64,000 nt of DNA, taken from assembly GCA_015057825.1 (NCBI GenBank), contig SVDN01000011.1, forward strand, positions 1-64,000, in the 5' to 3' direction. This stretch comes from Lachnospiraceae bacterium (lineage in GTDB: Bacteria > Bacillota > Clostridia > Lachnospirales > Lachnospiraceae). Below the pieces are notes generated by a model, which did no database searches, was not told the DNA's origin, and saw only the letters and a program-made list of their open reading frames with translations. Of the stretch, positions 53,628 to 63,599 are shown piece by piece (positions within the stretch are counted from its first letter, which is position 1; every line of letters begins with the position of its first letter). Made by a program: the position numbers and the translations under genes.

Positions 53628-56144
53628 TTAATTAAGGCTGCCTCTTGATTTTTTCTTAACCGCAATTGTTGCGACAAGTGTTCCGCCGCCTAATGTAAAC
53701 ATCATAAGGAATGTGTTCATTGGGTCTCCGGTTTGCGGTGTAGCGTTTTGTTCAACCCATTCGCCTGTAAGTGCATATAAGCTAAGGTGAGGAAGTTTAC
53801 CTACCAGATAATCGCCTTCAATTTTTAGAGAAACTGCATCACCTGCGGCATAACCATTATCTCCGTCAATGAAAACCATCTTGAATGAATTGTATTTTGC
53901 TTTCATTTCGGCAGTTAATGGGATTTTTATGTCAACCGCTCCTTCGTAGTATTCACCGGTGTTTTCATCCACAACATTGATGTCTAAAAGTTTAAGTAAT
54001 GTTCCAAAGTCCAATGTGTTTGACTTAATCTTGCCGATTATCTCATTGTACTCGGCCTGACTGATTCCAAATTCTTGTAATTCGGATGAACTCAGATTCA
54101 AGAAATCATTTATTTCGGCAATGTAGGAATGTCCTTCACCATCCGTAAATGTAAGCTCAATGCCGGTTGTTTGGTCCACAACTTTGTATTCAACCAAATC
54201 TTTTGTCGCAACTGCGTAATTCGAGAAACTGTCGGTTTCAAACACAATTGCGTTGTATTCGGCAAGATATTCGCAAGGGATTGTTTCGTATCCGGTTATT
54301 GTATTACCTTCGTGGGTTTCGTGGATTAAAACAACTTCCTTTCCTGACATATCATCTTCAAGTTGCAAAAATACCGTGGCATTAGCCGACAGCCTTTCAA
54401 GTGGTGTATCCCATGTAAGAAGATTTCCTTGATTATCGGTTTGTCCGCCTTTGTACACTGTGTTAAACAGTGAAATATCCAAATAGTTTTCGATTTCATA
54501 TCCGCCATCTTGGGCTTGCTCTGTAAATGCTTCGGTTTGTGATGCAGATACTTCGGTGTCGACTACTTCCAATTTTGCGGTACCGATTTCAATAGCCGAC
54601 TCATCTGAAGCAAGATTGATTGCACCATCGGTTATTTGTGTGGATTCTATAGCCACATCGTTTTCCACTTCTTCAAAAACTGCTCCCAAGTGGAAATTGC
54701 CCGGATGAAAGTCAAATGTATAATAGCCGATTTCGTTATCGTCACCCGGTGTTACCTCAAAGCCGTTAAGAGTAAATTCTACCAACTGATAGCCCGGATC
54801 CGGAACAAGTTTTACCGTAATCTTTGTTCCCGGTGGGAAGAGGGCTTCGCCGAAAGCGGCAGGGTCGTTGTTGCCATCATAGCTTGCTTTCTTGGTTGCT
54901 TCCTGCCACTGGAAAACACCTTCGTGATTTGTATATTTTGCATTAACATCGGCTACGCTTGTTATAATCTCGTTATTGTACTCGGCTTGTATAAATTCTA
55001 TTGTGCCGTGAGCTATTTTATCATCATCGGAAGCGCTGCCGTTTTCGTTGTAGCACCAGCCGAAGTTTCCAAGGATTGCCTCGGCATATGTAACAGGTCT
55101 TGCCTCTATTTCAACGTCATATTCCTCGTTAGCATCATGTGCAACATTAACATTGAAAGAAATATCACGCCCGTTTTCAATGCTAAAAGCACTTGATCTG
55201 GCTTGTATTGTTGTAGGAACCTGTGATGTATAATCAACTCCGTTTACCAAAAGCTTTGTTATGATATCACCGCCGCCTTGGTGGATGTTAAGGGCTACGG
55301 TGGCGCTTGAACCGTCATAATTATAGCTTGTTTGGAAAGGATTTGTTGTCTTTACACCAACAACAACATTGTTTCCGTTTACCAAAGCATCACCACCGGC
55401 CTTGCTATAGCCTGATATATCGCTTGTAGTGGATGTGCTTTCAAAAGTTCCAAGCGCAGCTATTAAATATGTTGCATCGCTTGAACTTATTCTGTTTCGT
55501 TGATTTTCAAAACCTACGCTGTAACTATGTACTGCATCAGGATTATCGCTTCCGTGAAATTCCAGGTGCCCCGGAGCTTCTTCGCCTTCTTGCAAATCAG
55601 AAGCACTTGGGCGAGCGGTTGAATCTTTGACTGTAAAGCTTATGGTTGCATTGGTGCCGCCTTGAGGACCGCCGCCACCGCCGCTTCCTTGACCGTCATC
55701 TACCTTAAATTCCACACCGGAAAGGATTATACCGTCTGTAACACTTGCCGTATAACCACCGGCAGATGACAAAGCAGCTCTTACATCTGCCATTGCGGAA
55801 TCACCGCTGTTAAGTGAATAAAAGTCCTGACCTACAGTCAATGTTGTTGCTGTCCAATCAATAATATAGCCGCTGTCCGGAACTATTTTAAGAGTGACAT
55901 TACCGCTTAAACTTGAAACCGTTACAGCTGTGGTTACATCCGTAAAGATTGTTCCGTCGGTACTGTATTGTACTTTTCCACCGCCGTTTGTATTTTGAAA
56001 TGAAATTTCCAACTGACCTGAAGTCGTTTGCGGAGGCTGCTGCGGATCCGCAAAAGTCGGTATGGCGGGAACTGCCATGCTGATACTAAAGACTATTGTT
56101 GCCAATAGCGCAACAAAGACTTTGAGCTTTGATTTTAGCTTCAT
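53628..56144 (-). CDS. Large sortase-anchored surface protein
   Basis: An 838-residue secreted protein. Signal peptide VFVALLATIVFSISMAVPAI (cleavage near TFADPQ). The sorting signal TPQTGDPMN is followed by a membrane segment and KKKSRGSLN. The body has repeated beta-type modules: NGGGKVQYSTDGTIFTD, IVPDSGYIIDWTATTLTVGQ, LVPDPGYQLVEFTLNGFEVT. These 'PD-GY' modules resemble the Gram-positive bacterial repeat domains of Lachnospiraceae surface proteins. ATG 56144 is chosen from GGGGG upstream; the frame extends further without support. Probably an adhesin or wall protein; ligand unknown. Confidence 0.82.
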   Translation of the reverse strand: MKLKSKLKVFVALLATIVFSISMAVPAIPTFADPQQPPQTTSGQLEISFQNTNGGGKVQYSTDGTIFTDVTTAVTVSSLSGNVTLKIVPDSGYIIDWTATTLTVGQDFYSLNSGDSAMADVRAALSSAGGYTASVTDGIILSGVEFKVDDGQGSGGGGGPQGGTNATISFTVKDSTARPSASDLQEGEEAPGHLEFHGSDNPDAVHSYSVGFENQRNRISSSDATYLIAALGTFESTSTTSDISGYSKAGGDALVNGNNVVVGVKTTNPFQTSYNYDGSSATVALNIHQGGGDIITKLLVNGVDYTSQVPTTIQARSSAFSIENGRDISFNVNVAHDANEEYDVEIEARPVTYAEAILGNFGWCYNENGSASDDDKIAHGTIEFIQAEYNNEIITSVADVNAKYTNHEGVFQWQEATKKASYDGNNDPAAFGEALFPPGTKITVKLVPDPGYQLVEFTLNGFEVTPGDDNEIGYYTFDFHPGNFHLGAVFEEVENDVAIESTQITDGAINLASDESAIEIGTAKLEVVDTEVSASQTEAFTEQAQDGGYEIENYLDISLFNTVYKGGQTDNQGNLLTWDTPLERLSANATVFLQLEDDMSGKEVVLIHETHEGNTITGYETIPCEYLAEYNAIVFETDSFSNYAVATKDLVEYKVVDQTTGIELTFTDGEGHSYIAEINDFLNLSSSELQEFGISQAEYNEIIGKIKSNTLDFGTLLKLLDINVVDENTGEYYEGAVDIKIPLTAEMKAKYNSFKMVFIDGDNGYAAGDAVSLKIEGDYLVGKLPHLSLYALTGEWVEQNATPQTGDPMNTFLMMFTLGGGTLVATIAVKKKSRGSLN

Positions 56145-56424
56145 TAAAACTACCCCCTTAAGCCAAAAAAGTTTGACTGTTTCATTATGGAAAATATTAA
56201 AATTTACCCGTAAATACCATAAATCTATAATTATTGTATCAAAGAGCCTATTCTCAAACAATAAACTTGCCACAATTGGCATTGCCAAAAAAGGCATAAA
56301 GTTATGACTTATGTTATAATAAAAAAGTAAAAGCAAGCAGACTTTATATTGAGCATGGGTAATATAATGTCCAATATGGGTATTGCAAAAAAGATGAATA
56401 ATTGATTAATAAAAAGGGGTAAGT
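56145..56424. other. Divergent promoter region
   Basis: 280 bp between the surface-protein gene and the XRE regulator. GTTATAATAAAA near 56312-56323 could be a -10 for the regulator. No operator repeat is evident. Confidence 0.35.
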
Positions 56425-57804
56425 ATGAATTTTAGCCAAACATTACAAACAATAATGAATAGACTAAAATGCAATATATCGGATATTTGCGAAAAATCGG
56501 GACTTTCATATTCACAGGTTAGCAGGTATGCAAGCGGAAAAAGAACTCCGAGAATAGGAAGCGAATATTTTGAAAAACTTGTGAAAGTATTGGAATCCAT
56601 TGCAAATGATGTCGATTGTGAGCTTGATGCAAAAAGCATCAGGCAAATGCTTGAAGACTCAATAAGCGATAAAGAAGAAGAGGAGAAATTCGACTTTTTT
56701 ATCGAAAATTTGAATATCGCACAGGAAGAGTTGAAAATATCCACCGTTAAAATGGCCGGGACCATAGGATATGATGCATCGTTTTTGTCCAGAGTTAAAA
56801 GCAAAGACCGAAGACCGGCCGACACAGTCGGTTTTATGAATAAAGTATGCGAATATATGGCAAGTTATATAAATCTTGATGTGAAAAGAAGGGATATATT
56901 TTTGCAACTTGCCGGAAAAGAAGCTGCGCCCGGAGTTGATATGGGAGTTATCATCAGAGATTGGATGATGATTCACCACGAGGATAACGATGAAAAGAAC
57001 AATGTACATTCTTTCCTAAGCAGCCTGGATAGCTTTGATCTGAATGATTATATAGGGGAGGATTTCAGCAAGATAAAGATTCCCACAACGCCTATTGTGT
57101 TAAAAAGTTCAAAGACCTATTTCGGTGTGGAAGGAAGAAAGCATGCGGAGGCGGATTTTTTAAAAACCACCTTGTTATCAAAATCAAATGAAGCCATATT
57201 CTTTTATAACGATCTTCCTATTTCCGAAGCGGGCTCGGACGAGGATTTTAAGAAAAAGTGGATTTTCGTTATTTCAAGGATTTTGAAAAAAGGTTTGCAC
57301 CTTAATATGGTGCATAATCTTGATCGACCTACAGGGGAGCTGTTTTTGGGGCTTACAAGTTGGATACCGGTTTATATGGTAGGTTCCATAAGTCCCTATT
57401 ATTTTAAGATTCCTCCATCGAATTTGCTGTCCTGTTCCCACATGACATCGGGGCAGATAGCCCAATACGGCGAATTAATCGGAAACGACGAGAATAAAGG
57501 TGTTTTTTATGTTACAACAAAAAGTGAAGAAGTGGCTTTTGCAAAAGAAAAGTCAAAATACCTTCTTTCGAAAGCAACACCTTTGATGAAGATATATAAA
57601 AGTGAAGATTCAGAAGAATTTAAGGAATTTATCGAAGCAAACAATGATTATAAAAAAGTGGAAATACCGGAGTTTAAAAACATTGACTTTTTCGTAAAGA
57701 AAGGAAAATGGGTGTGTGTCAACAAAATGACCGATCCGGAAATTCATTTTTGTATTTTTCACAGCAAACTTGTTAATGCGCTTGGCATGTATCTTGGAGT
57801 TTGA
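56425..57804 (+). CDS. XRE-family regulator with a long unassigned C-terminal part
   Basis: A 459-residue protein. Residues about 8-60 are an XRE helix-turn-helix (CNISDICEKSGLSYSQVSRY, ASGKRTPRIG). A second similar segment is at about 105-135 (STVKMAGTIGYDASFLSRVK, SKDRRPADT). Residues 140-459 have no motif I recognise. They include strands such as GLHLNMVHNLDRPTGELFLG and a conserved-looking end WVCVNKMTDPEIHFCIFHSK. GGGGTAAGT lies before ATG 56425. It is divergent from the surface-protein gene and may regulate it or the adjacent binding protein. Confidence 0.8.
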   Translation: MNFSQTLQTIMNRLKCNISDICEKSGLSYSQVSRYASGKRTPRIGSEYFEKLVKVLESIANDVDCELDAKSIRQMLEDSISDKEEEEKFDFFIENLNIAQEELKISTVKMAGTIGYDASFLSRVKSKDRRPADTVGFMNKVCEYMASYINLDVKRRDIFLQLAGKEAAPGVDMGVIIRDWMMIHHEDNDEKNNVHSFLSSLDSFDLNDYIGEDFSKIKIPTTPIVLKSSKTYFGVEGRKHAEADFLKTTLLSKSNEAIFFYNDLPISEAGSDEDFKKKWIFVISRILKKGLHLNMVHNLDRPTGELFLGLTSWIPVYMVGSISPYYFKIPPSNLLSCSHMTSGQIAQYGELIGNDENKGVFYVTTKSEEVAFAKEKSKYLLSKATPLMKIYKSEDSEEFKEFIEANNDYKKVEIPEFKNIDFFVKKGKWVCVNKMTDPEIHFCIFHSKLVNALGMYLGV

Positions 57805-57837
57805 GCTTGTTTGGGCGAAAGTTTCCAAAGCAAAGCA

Positions 57838-57868
57838 AAAGACGGCACCTCAAATGAAGTGCCGCCTG
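57838..57868. terminator. Terminator between the XRE gene and binding protein copy 2
   Basis: CGGCAC-N10-GTGCCG, with A-rich sequence on one side, between two convergent genes. Related to the hairpins at 19474 and 50264. Confidence 0.65.
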
Positions 57869-57892
57869 ATAGGTATGTTATTTATTTAGACT

Positions 57893-59122
57893 CTAATTAC
57901 TTGTTTCGGTCTGCTGTGCTGCTCGTTCCGATTCGCGCTCGGCTCTTCTTGATTCACGCTCAGCATCTTGTTTTTCTTTATTTTCCTTTGTTGTAACCGA
58001 AACTATTCTGTCTGAGAAGTATGAATCGGTTACTATGGTGCCTTCCGGCATATCAAGTTTGCCGTAATTATTAAAATCGATAAGTGAACTGATTCTGTTA
58101 AGTGTATTGATTTCTCTTTCATTCATTGTGGTGTTGCCGGATTGTTTAAGCTCTTCAATTTCAGCATCTGTAATAGGTGTAGCATTATTTGCTACTTCAC
58201 TTGTACGTGTCCAGAATACAACATCAACAGTGCCGCTTGATAATGCAGCCGCACGTCCTATACTGTCAACAACAACGATTTCAATATTCTTTCCTATGCG
58301 ATTGCTGATTTCGGCAAGTACTGCTGTGTTAAAGCCGGCAGGTGAACCGTCTGCTGCCACATAGTCCATTGGAGGCAATGACCCGGTAACGGCAACCTTA
58401 ACCGTTTCGGCACCGGCAATCTGAGGAAGAGCCACAGCTTTTATTTCGTTGCCGTTCTTATAAGCATCAATCTGTTCGCTTATAAGAGTCTGAAGCGTGC
58501 CGTCTTCTTTCATACCTTGAATTGCGGTATTGAATTCATCTCTTAAAGCACTGTTTGATTCAAGCATTAAGAATGAAAAATCATTTGATAAAATACCGTT
58601 TGTTACGAGTCTTGAATATTCGTTATCTACAATCTTATCGGCGCTGTAATTATTGATAACAAGGTTATCGTTTGTTGCGCAAAGATAATTTGCTGTGCTT
58701 AAATAAACAGACATTGTTGAAATGTCACCGGCATTAAGTGCCATAAGCATTGAATCCAACGTATCAAAGAATGTTACATTAATTTCAGGACCTCTTCTTA
58801 CAGGCGTTCCATCAGCGTTGGTCGGGCGTTCTTCGCCTTCGGCACGGGTCGGACGCGTAGCATCTTCACCCCGGGTGCTTTCGATATAATCTCTGCGAAG
58901 TGTTCTGTTTGCCATGATATGTGCGGTTACCAGATCACTTGTTTCTTCTTCCGATAAATTTAGCATTGTAAGAACACCGACATTAAGCGGTGGTCTGCTA
59001 TTTTCGGAATTTTCCGTATCAGCTGTTGTATCGCTGCCGGAAGTGTTGCCACAGGCGCAAAGAGTAAACAGCAGTATAAACACTGCAATTAACGACATTG
59101 TTTTAATAATCTTTTTCCTCAT
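57893..59122 (-). CDS. ABC transporter binding lipoprotein with permuted-looking domains (copy 2)
   Basis: A 409-residue paralogue of the protein at 50308-51525, clearly similar over its full length, including the lipobox (TLCACGNTS), the DGTPVRRGPEINVTF stretch, ALRDEFNTAIQGMKEDGTLQ, VKVAVTGSLPPMDYVAADGS and the charged tail. It has no permease or ATPase beside it, so it probably feeds the ABC complex encoded at 51555-53323. GGAGGTA lies before ATG 59122. The duplication may broaden the ligand range. Confidence 0.82.
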   Translation of the reverse strand: MRKKIIKTMSLIAVFILLFTLCACGNTSGSDTTADTENSENSRPPLNVGVLTMLNLSEEETSDLVTAHIMANRTLRRDYIESTRGEDATRPTRAEGEERPTNADGTPVRRGPEINVTFFDTLDSMLMALNAGDISTMSVYLSTANYLCATNDNLVINNYSADKIVDNEYSRLVTNGILSNDFSFLMLESNSALRDEFNTAIQGMKEDGTLQTLISEQIDAYKNGNEIKAVALPQIAGAETVKVAVTGSLPPMDYVAADGSPAGFNTAVLAEISNRIGKNIEIVVVDSIGRAAALSSGTVDVVFWTRTSEVANNATPITDAEIEELKQSGNTTMNEREINTLNRISSLIDFNNYGKLDMPEGTIVTDSYFSDRIVSVTTKENKEKQDAERESRRAERESERAAQQTETSN

Positions 59123-59395
59123 AAAATATTTACCTCCAAAAAACTCTAACAATCTATAACTTATGTTAGCGGAAAAATATAGATAAAATATGAACTAAGT
59201 GTTAATAATTGCTTATATTTTAACGGGAAAAAGTCAGGTATTTTGTTGTATAAGCTCATTATTTTTTTGCATTTCAACCCACATTTTTACGTTGTTAAAA
59301 TTAAATTATAGTAGCAGAAAGATTAATCCTGCATTTCATTAGTGTCTGATTATAAAATACCCAAAGTCTGCTACTGTAAGGAGGAGGATTTAAAA

Positions 59396-60208
59396 ATGGA
59401 GAAAAACAAAAAGATTTCCGAGATGTTGAAAAACATTATCGGGCAGCGTTATGATGCAATGGCGCTTAAAATGATTAAAGATGAGGCAGAAGTTCCGGAA
59501 AATGCGATTTATCCTATGCGCGATGACGGAGTGCATATGGCTTTGTGCCAGGCATTTGCTCTTTCGAGAAGAGAAGGTAAAACAGTTTACATGCAAAAAC
59601 AGGATCATTGGTGCTGGGCACCGCTTATCGCTTACGGTCAGGTTGAGGTTAAAAAAGGCACACCGGAATTTAACGAGCTTTTGCCGGTTATCGGCATTAA
59701 CGATCTGGATGCGGCAGCGGCATTTATTGAAAATATGCCACATTTAGAGCCGGGCATTTATAAGGGGATTTTGACATCGCCTCTTGCAACTGCGGAATTT
59801 GAGCCGGATGCAATCATCATCAATTGCCGCAATGCGGAGCTTAGAACCATCTTGTTTGCAATTAAAACTCAGACCGGCACAACAATGAAAACCGAGTTTG
59901 ATGCCATAGATTCTTGCGTATGGGGCATTATCCCATCTCTTACAAAGGGCGAGTACAGAGTATCGATTCCGGATCCGGGTGATTTTCAGAGAGCCTGTAC
60001 AAGCGAGGATGATGTGATTCTTAGTGTGCCAAAAGAAAAGTACGATGAACTTATAAGAGGCTTGGAAACCATAGCTCACATCGGCATGGTTCATTCTTCA
60101 TTCCAAATGGGTATGGAGTATGATTTCGCAAGACCGAGATTTTACAACAAGCTCTTTAAAGCATGGGGCTTGGATGAAGGAAAAATAGATAAGAATATTC
60201 CGGTTTAA
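59396..60208 (+). CDS. DUF169 family protein
   Basis: A 270-residue cytosolic protein. QRYDAMALKMIKDEAEVPEN, GVHMALCQAFALSRREGKTV, KQDHWCWAPLIAYGQVEV and VYVSLP-like strands match DUF169, a family common in anaerobes and often with redox-related neighbours. Cys residues occur in MALCQ and HWCW. ATG 59396 follows GGAGGAGG. Function unknown; some members are annotated as ArcR-like by automated pipelines without proof. Confidence 0.85.
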   Translation: MEKNKKISEMLKNIIGQRYDAMALKMIKDEAEVPENAIYPMRDDGVHMALCQAFALSRREGKTVYMQKQDHWCWAPLIAYGQVEVKKGTPEFNELLPVIGINDLDAAAAFIENMPHLEPGIYKGILTSPLATAEFEPDAIIINCRNAELRTILFAIKTQTGTTMKTEFDAIDSCVWGIIPSLTKGEYRVSIPDPGDFQRACTSEDDVILSVPKEKYDELIRGLETIAHIGMVHSSFQMGMEYDFARPRFYNKLFKAWGLDEGKIDKNIPV

Positions 60209-60238
60209 ACAGACACGGATAAAAATGTAAATTTAAGA

Positions 60239-60276
60239 ATCCATCCCGTATGTTTTGTCGTAGGGATGGATTTTTT
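60239..60276 (+). terminator. Terminator of the DUF169 gene
   Basis: ATCCATCCC-N15-GGGATGGAT followed by TTTTTT. Confidence 0.92.
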
Positions 60277-60361
60277 ATATAAATGTAAACTTTAAGGGCT
60301 GAGTGTTCATATTTTTAAATTTGTGTTACAATTAGCTAAGTTTAAGAAAGGTAAGAAGGAA

Positions 60362-61096
60362 ATGCATCACTTTTTTGTAAATCCGAAGGATGTTTCGGAG
60401 GAAGAAATTGTTATAACCGGTTCGGACGTTAATCATATTAAAAACGTCCTTAGAATGAAGCCGGGTGAGGAAGTCTTAATCAGCAACGGTCAGGGCGGCG
60501 ACTATTTATGTAAACTTAAAACTTTGGCGGATGATAAGGTGATTTGCGAAATCACCGATGCGGAGTTTGAAGGCACAGAAAGCCCTGCAAAGTTTATCCT
60601 TTTTCAGGGACTCCCAAAGGCGGATAAGTTCGAGACGGTTATCCAAAAAGCGGTGGAGCTTGGGGCTTACAAAATCGTTCCAGTTGAGACAAAGCGAAGC
60701 ATCGTTAAACTAGACGCAAAAAAGAAGGAGTCAAAACTTAAACGTTGGAGCGGCATTGCGGAAAGTGCAGCAAAACAGTCCAGACGCAGTATTGTGCCTG
60801 AGGTTGGGGATATTATTAAGTTCGATAAGGCTCTTGAGATGGCAAAAGACTTTGATTTAAACATCATTCCATATGAAAATTTTAAAGATATGGAGGCCAC
60901 AAGGGCAGCTTTGGCGGAGGTTAAGCCGGGCATGAAAATCGGTATTTTTATCGGCCCTGAGGGTGGCTTTGATGAAGCGGAAGTGGATGCAGCTATAGAG
61001 GCGGGAGTTAAACCAATCAGCCTCGGAAAGCGTATTCTACGCACGGAAACGGCACCACTGGCCATTCTTTCAATTCTGATGTTTATGTTGGAATAG
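60362..61096 (+). CDS. rsmE: 16S rRNA (uracil1498-N3)-methyltransferase
   Basis: A 244-residue SPOUT methyltransferase. The N-terminal PUA-like part has HHFFVNPKDV and GSDVNHIKNVLRMKPGEEVL. The knot region has KADKFETVIQKAVELGAYKI, ESAAKQSRRSIVPEV, IGIFIGPEGGFDEAEV and LGKRILRTETAPLAIL. ATG 60362 gives the standard N-terminus, with AAAGG and AAGGA upstream. In many Clostridia rsmE lies directly after dnaJ and prmA. Here both neighbours are displaced. Confidence 0.95.
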   Translation: MHHFFVNPKDVSEEEIVITGSDVNHIKNVLRMKPGEEVLISNGQGGDYLCKLKTLADDKVICEITDAEFEGTESPAKFILFQGLPKADKFETVIQKAVELGAYKIVPVETKRSIVKLDAKKKESKLKRWSGIAESAAKQSRRSIVPEVGDIIKFDKALEMAKDFDLNIIPYENFKDMEATRAALAEVKPGMKIGIFIGPEGGFDEAEVDAAIEAGVKPISLGKRILRTETAPLAILSILMFMLE

Positions 61097-61121
61097 CTTA
61101 AATAATAATATTGCAGGTTGG

Positions 61122-61152
61122 AGAGACATTTTAGGATGTCTCTTTATTATTA
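61122..61152 (+). terminator. Terminator of rsmE
   Basis: AGAGACAT-TTTAGG-ATGTCTCT then TTATTATT. The same arms recur after the next gene (63428). Confidence 0.85.
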
Positions 61153-61231
61153 ATTTGAAATTTTAGGATTGGATATGTTAGAATGAAATTGTAAATTAGG
61201 GAGGGTAAATATTATACATGGGGGTGTGTAT

Positions 61232-63403
61232 ATGACTAAAATATTAAAGAAAAGCTCTACGGCTTTGGCAGTTTTATTGGCAGCTTTGATGATTGTGACA
61301 CTTATTCCGGTGAAAACATTTGCACAATCTGATGTTGTAAGTATAACAAGTGAATTTTTACAGGCTGCAAGGGACTATGCAACAACTAATCCGAGAGAAA
61401 TATATCAGGGTGTTGTTGAATATTGTCCGCTGGAAGGCGTTGAAGGCAGTGGAATGTTCTTGTTTTACGGTCCGGGGGAATTTAGGCTTGATGAAGATAT
61501 AAGTCTTTCCAAAGAAGTCTTCAGACTTTGTAATAACAGCGATACGGAAGCATTTACATTTAACTTAAATGGTCATAGTCTAACGCTTACAGAAGACCAT
61601 GTTTATGCAGATGATGCCTACGAACTTGTTGCAAGTTATACCGGTAAAATTATTATTACGGGAAACGGAAGCTTAAATGTTGCAGATACTTGTCAAGGCG
61701 AAGCGTTGTTTAACACTACTGATTACCTTTACATAGAAAACGGTACATTTAACGGAGAAGTGGGTTCTAATTGGGCGCATACCATAAATATTAACGGCGG
61801 TGTCTTTAATGATATTGTAAAATTCGACGGTGACGCTGTAATAAGCGGCGGAACTTTTAATGATGAAATAATAGCTGAATCTACCGGTAATGTCCAAATA
61901 AGCGGCGGAATCTTTAAAGATGAGCTTACGCTACGGAGAAATGCCAATATCAGCGGCGGAACTTTTAATGAAGTAGTTAATGTTACAAGAACCGCTACAA
62001 TCAGCGGCGGTACTTTTAATAAAAGTTTGAGTTTTAACGCTTCCGAGATTAGCGGCGGTGTGTTCAATCACATTCTTACATTGAACGGAACATCGCACAT
62101 TACAAATGGAGATTTCAGTGAAGTTGACACAAGGGGCGATGTTACCATAGACGGCGGTAATTTCCAACGTCTTGAATGTGAAACCCGATGGGACGCCACT
62201 CAGCTTGCAAATGTTGTAATTAACGGAGGAAACTTTATACTTAACGACGATGAGTTAGTAACTCCGGTTAATCCTACGATAGAAATCGGTGATGTAAATG
62301 CAACAATCAACAATGCAAATGTTGTTTGGGACCTTACAGGCGCTGCGGCAATGGGTAATGCCATTGAGCTAAACTGTTATGAAGAAGGCTCCTTAACCAT
62401 TAACGGAGGAACATTTGTGGGCGGTACAAATGGCCACGGTATATGGGTTAACGGAAATGCATCTTCACTTACCGTAAACGGTGGCGAATTTACAGGGCCT
62501 TTGGGTGGTATGGTTGTAGCGTTGAATGATATCGATCTTCCGAATATTGTTTTAAACAGAGGAATATTTAAAGTTGATGGAACAGTAAGCGATAAAAATG
62601 AAGCGGCAATTTATATTGTAGGTCCGAAAGGGCTTGCATCAGAGGACGCCAACAAATACTTTAATTCAATGTTAGGCAAAGACAGCGAATATACTCCTGC
62701 TTTGGAAATAACAACTTTTGCAGAAGAAGGCTACGCACAAGATGCTTTCTTTAGCCAAGATAAGCTGGCGGTTATGCCTAAGAGTAATGTATCTCCGGAA
62801 ACAGAAGACACATTGGCAACGGAATTTAACAATTTGATAGGTAAAATCCTTGCGGGAGAAAGCGTTGAAGGAATTGACGCAGGATTGGCAGCGGAAATCT
62901 TGGATGCCATTGCGGAAGGTAAAGCTGTTGATGTAGGCGTTGCCATTACTCCTAAATCTGCCGAAGAATTGGGAGAAGACGCAAACAAAATTGAAGGTGC
63001 AGTGACCAATAAGCAAAAGATTGGAGCTTTCTTTGATATAAATATCGAAGTATCCATAGATGGAGAAGTAAGAGGATATATTACAAAATTAGATAACGGA
63101 ATCTTGTTAAAACTTCCGTTAATTAACGGTATCGGAGATGTGCCGGGAGGTTATTCGAGAACTTTTAAGGTTGCCAGAGTTCATAACGGCGAGCTTGCAA
63201 TGTTAGATGCAGAGCGAGAAAACGACAGCGTTAAAACATTCTCCGACAGATATTCGACCTATGCGATTGTTTACGAAGATGCAAGAAACGTAACGCCGCA
63301 AACGGCCGACAATGCAACACCTGTGGTTTATATAACCGTATTTGCCTTGGAGCTTGTGGGTGTTGGCATTGTAATATACAGTAAAAAATATAAAGAAGAA
63401 TAA
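61232..63403 (+). CDS. Surface protein with a beta-helix repeat region and a variant sorting signal
   Basis: A 723-residue secreted protein. Signal peptide TALAVLLAALMIVTLIPVKT (cleavage near FAQSD). Residues about 185-345 carry short repeats built on ISGGTFN (for example ISGGTFNDEI, ISGGIFKDEL, ISGGTFNEVV), as in right-handed parallel beta helices. The C-terminus VTPQTADNATP, then a membrane helix and KKYKEE, looks like a sorting signal with Ala in place of Gly. GGGGGTG precedes ATG 61232. It sits between rsmE and prmA, probably an insertion into a housekeeping cluster. Confidence 0.8.
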   Translation: MTKILKKSSTALAVLLAALMIVTLIPVKTFAQSDVVSITSEFLQAARDYATTNPREIYQGVVEYCPLEGVEGSGMFLFYGPGEFRLDEDISLSKEVFRLCNNSDTEAFTFNLNGHSLTLTEDHVYADDAYELVASYTGKIIITGNGSLNVADTCQGEALFNTTDYLYIENGTFNGEVGSNWAHTININGGVFNDIVKFDGDAVISGGTFNDEIIAESTGNVQISGGIFKDELTLRRNANISGGTFNEVVNVTRTATISGGTFNKSLSFNASEISGGVFNHILTLNGTSHITNGDFSEVDTRGDVTIDGGNFQRLECETRWDATQLANVVINGGNFILNDDELVTPVNPTIEIGDVNATINNANVVWDLTGAAAMGNAIELNCYEEGSLTINGGTFVGGTNGHGIWVNGNASSLTVNGGEFTGPLGGMVVALNDIDLPNIVLNRGIFKVDGTVSDKNEAAIYIVGPKGLASEDANKYFNSMLGKDSEYTPALEITTFAEEGYAQDAFFSQDKLAVMPKSNVSPETEDTLATEFNNLIGKILAGESVEGIDAGLAAEILDAIAEGKAVDVGVAITPKSAEELGEDANKIEGAVTNKQKIGAFFDINIEVSIDGEVRGYITKLDNGILLKLPLINGIGDVPGGYSRTFKVARVHNGELAMLDAERENDSVKTFSDRYSTYAIVYEDARNVTPQTADNATPVVYITVFALELVGVGIVIYSKKYKEE

Positions 63404-63427
63404 AGACAAGTGAGTAAAGAATTTTTA

Positions 63428-63454
63428 AGAGACATCTTCGGATGTCTCTTTTTG
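63428..63454 (+). terminator. Terminator of the beta-helix protein gene
   Basis: AGAGACATC-TTCG-GATGTCTCT then TTTTT. Confidence 0.92.
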
Positions 63455-63599
63455 ATATATTTGTAAAAGTTTTATAGAAATCTCATTTGGAGTATGTTAA
63501 AATAAATCGGTTACATAAATCGTAAACAGAAACTTTTGATAATTATTAATCTTATAGCCCGACAGGCTTGCAATATGAGATTTAAGTAAAGGATAAAAC

